From Oscillospiraceae bacterium (GTDB lineage Bacteria; Bacillota; Clostridia; Oscillospirales; Oscillospiraceae): a DNA stretch of 15,900 bases. A program made the translations under genes and the position numbers. Shown piece after piece: positions 14,676 through 15,900 of the stretch (positions within the stretch are counted from its first letter, which is position 1; each line of letters starts with the position of its first letter). The notes below the pieces were generated by a model. That model was not told the origin of the DNA and searched no databases. It worked only from the letters and a program-made list of their open reading frames with translations. Location: positions 1 to 15,900 of the forward strand of contig CACZSJ010000116.1 of assembly GCA_902783825.1 (NCBI GenBank), read 5' to 3'.

Positions 14676-15164
14676 ATGGGAAAGCAGCAGTATATCGAAG
14701 CGGGGCAAATCGCCAACACCCACGGTGTGGCGGGCGAGCTGAAAATCCAGGTCTGGCTGGACAGCCCGGAGTTTATGAAGCGCTTCCGGCGCCTGTATAT
14801 CGACGGCAAGGCCTATTCCGTGCACGCTGCCCGTGTGCACAAGGCTTTTTTACTGGTTCTGCTGGAAGGGGTGGAGGACGTAAACGCCGCTATGCCCTTC
14901 AAGGGCAAGACTGTTTTCATTGACCGGGACGATGCGAATCTGCCGCCGGGCGGGTATTTCCTGCAGGATCTGCTGGGCGCCCGGGTGGAGGACGAGCAGG
15001 GGAGAGCCATCGGCACCCTCAGCCAGATCCTGGAACGGCCCGCCTCCCTGATCTATGTAGTGCAGGGAGAGCGTGAGCATTGGATTCCGGCAGTGCCGGA
15101 ATTTGTTTTGGAAAAAAACGTGGACGAGGGCCGCATCGTGGTCCGTCTGATCGAGGGGATGTAA
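14676..15164 (+). CDS. rimM: 16S rRNA processing / ribosome maturation factor RimM
   Basis: A 162-residue RimM, which binds ribosomal protein S19 and helps mature the head of the 30S subunit. The N-terminal beta-barrel domain (1-82) opens with the typical IEAGQIANTHGVAGELKIQV. The C-terminal PRC-barrel domain (about 90-162) has GYFLQDLLGARVEDEQGRAI (93-112) and ends with HWIPAVPEFV and EGRIVVRLIEGM, as expected. Length is normal. The start ATG follows AGGAGG by five bases. The gene has its own strong promoter, unlike in genomes where it is co-transcribed with khpA. trmD begins three bases after its stop, so the two are coupled. Confidence 0.97.
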   Translation: MGKQQYIEAGQIANTHGVAGELKIQVWLDSPEFMKRFRRLYIDGKAYSVHAARVHKAFLLVLLEGVEDVNAAMPFKGKTVFIDRDDANLPPGGYFLQDLLGARVEDEQGRAIGTLSQILERPASLIYVVQGEREHWIPAVPEFVLEKNVDEGRIVVRLIEGM

Positions 15165-15167
15165 AGC

Positions 15168-15900
15168 ATGCGCATCGATATCATGACGCTGTTCCCGGAC
15201 ACCGTACACGGGGTGCTGCATGAGAGCATTCTGGGCCGGGCCGCCCAAAAAGGCCTGGTGGATATCCGCTGCGTGCAGATTCGGGACTTTACCGAGAACC
15301 GGCAAAACCAAGTGGATGACTATCCCTACGGCGGCGGCTGGGGCTGCGTGCTGATGGCTCAGCCGTTGAAGTCCTGCTTGGATCATATTATGTCTACAGT
15401 ATCCGGCCTGCGCAGCCGGGTGATCTATCTGAGTCCGCAGGGGCAGCCGTATACCCAGGAGACGGCCCGGCGGCTTCAACGAGACTATGATCATCTGGTC
15501 CTGGTCTGCGGGCATTACGAGGGCGTGGACGAGCGCTTTGTTGAGGCCTGCGTGGACGAGGAGATTTCGCTGGGGGACTTTGTGCTCACCGGCGGAGAGA
15601 TCGCGGCCATGGCCGTGGCCGATTCGGTCTGCCGTCTGGTGCCCGGCGTTCTGGCCGACGCCCAGTGCTATCAGGGAGAGAGCCACTGGGACGGTTTGCT
15701 GGAATACCCTCAGTATACTCGGCCGGAACACTGGGAGGGGCGGCAGGTGCCGGAGGTGTTGCTCCAGGGAGATCATGCCCGGGTGGAGCAGTGGCGCCGG
15801 AAGAAGCAGCTGGAGCGCACCCGGGATCGTCGGCCGGATCTGTTTGCCAAGCTGACGCTGGAGGACCCGGCGGATCGGCGACTGCTGGCGGAGCTGGAAA
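15168..15900 (+). CDS. trmD: tRNA (guanine37-N1)-methyltransferase TrmD, cut by the right edge
   Basis: Transfers a methyl group from S-adenosylmethionine to G37 next to the anticodon, preventing +1 frameshifts. 244 codons are visible with no stop; the family is usually about 240-250 residues, so only the last few are missing. The SPOUT trefoil knot segments are present: LSPQG (88-92), VCGHYEG (113-119) and ISLGDFVLTGGE (133-144). R156 and D175 (in HWDGLLEYPQYTRP) match the catalytic Arg/Asp of studied TrmD enzymes, and WRRKKQLERTRDRRPDL forms the usual C-terminal tRNA-binding part. One unusual spot is YGGGWGC (54-60), where other TrmD proteins commonly have Ala or Pro in place of Trp and Met in place of Cys. 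GAGGGG, nine bases upstream and inside the end of rimM, is the ribosome binding site. Confidence 0.97.
   Translation, partial: MRIDIMTLFPDTVHGVLHESILGRAAQKGLVDIRCVQIRDFTENRQNQVDDYPYGGGWGCVLMAQPLKSCLDHIMSTVSGLRSRVIYLSPQGQPYTQETARRLQRDYDHLVLVCGHYEGVDERFVEACVDEEISLGDFVLTGGEIAAMAVADSVCRLVPGVLADAQCYQGESHWDGLLEYPQYTRPEHWEGRQVPEVLLQGDHARVEQWRRKKQLERTRDRRPDLFAKLTLEDPADRRLLAELE

Overview
The window looks like chromosomal DNA from a GC-rich member of the Clostridia (Bacillota). The evidence is the ylxM-ffh-rpsP-khpA ... rimM-trmD order, strong AGGAGG-type ribosome binding sites, sigma-A type promoters with 17-base spacers, a Bacillota-type M16 peptidase pair next to lgt, and a lipoprotein with a Gram-positive style lipobox. 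A more exact taxon cannot be given from the sequence alone. I see no phage, transposon, CRISPR array, tRNA or rRNA. Nearly all of the DNA is accounted for by ten complete or nearly complete genes and one truncated gene.

Left part, minus strand (1-10962). Transcription runs leftwards from a giant cyclic beta-1,2-glucan synthase-like gene (3895-10962, 2355 codons) into a tight group of ymfF-like (inactive M16), ymfH-like (catalytic M16), lgt (prolipoprotein diacylglyceryl transferase) and a small unidentified protein cut by the left edge. The last four overlap or nearly touch, so they are probably one operon. A weak extended -10 promoter lies before ymfF. No convincing terminator separates it from the glucan synthase.

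Right part, plus strand (11050-15900). A very good promoter (TTGACA-17-TATAGT) drives ylxM-ffh-rpsP-khpA: signal recognition particle, ribosomal protein S16 and a KH RNA-binding protein. This run ends in a perfect 18-bp stem terminator. A self-contained transcription unit follows: an extended -10 promoter, a ~160-nt strongly structured leader, a methionine-rich lipoprotein gene and its own terminator. Then a new promoter (TTGGCA-17-TAAAAT) starts rimM-trmD; trmD runs off the right edge. The lipoprotein unit thus interrupts the usual khpA-rimM-trmD order.

How the parts relate: Ffh targets secreted and membrane proteins, including lipoprotein precursors, to the membrane. Lgt would put the diacylglyceryl group on lipoproteins such as the one encoded here. 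YmfF/YmfH, RpsP, RimM and TrmD belong to translation factor, ribosome and tRNA maturation. The glucan synthase is the accessory item and the most notable gene. The other items worth a second look are the structured lipoprotein leader and the overlapping hairpins after khpA. I found no clear evidence of a wholly new multi-gene system.
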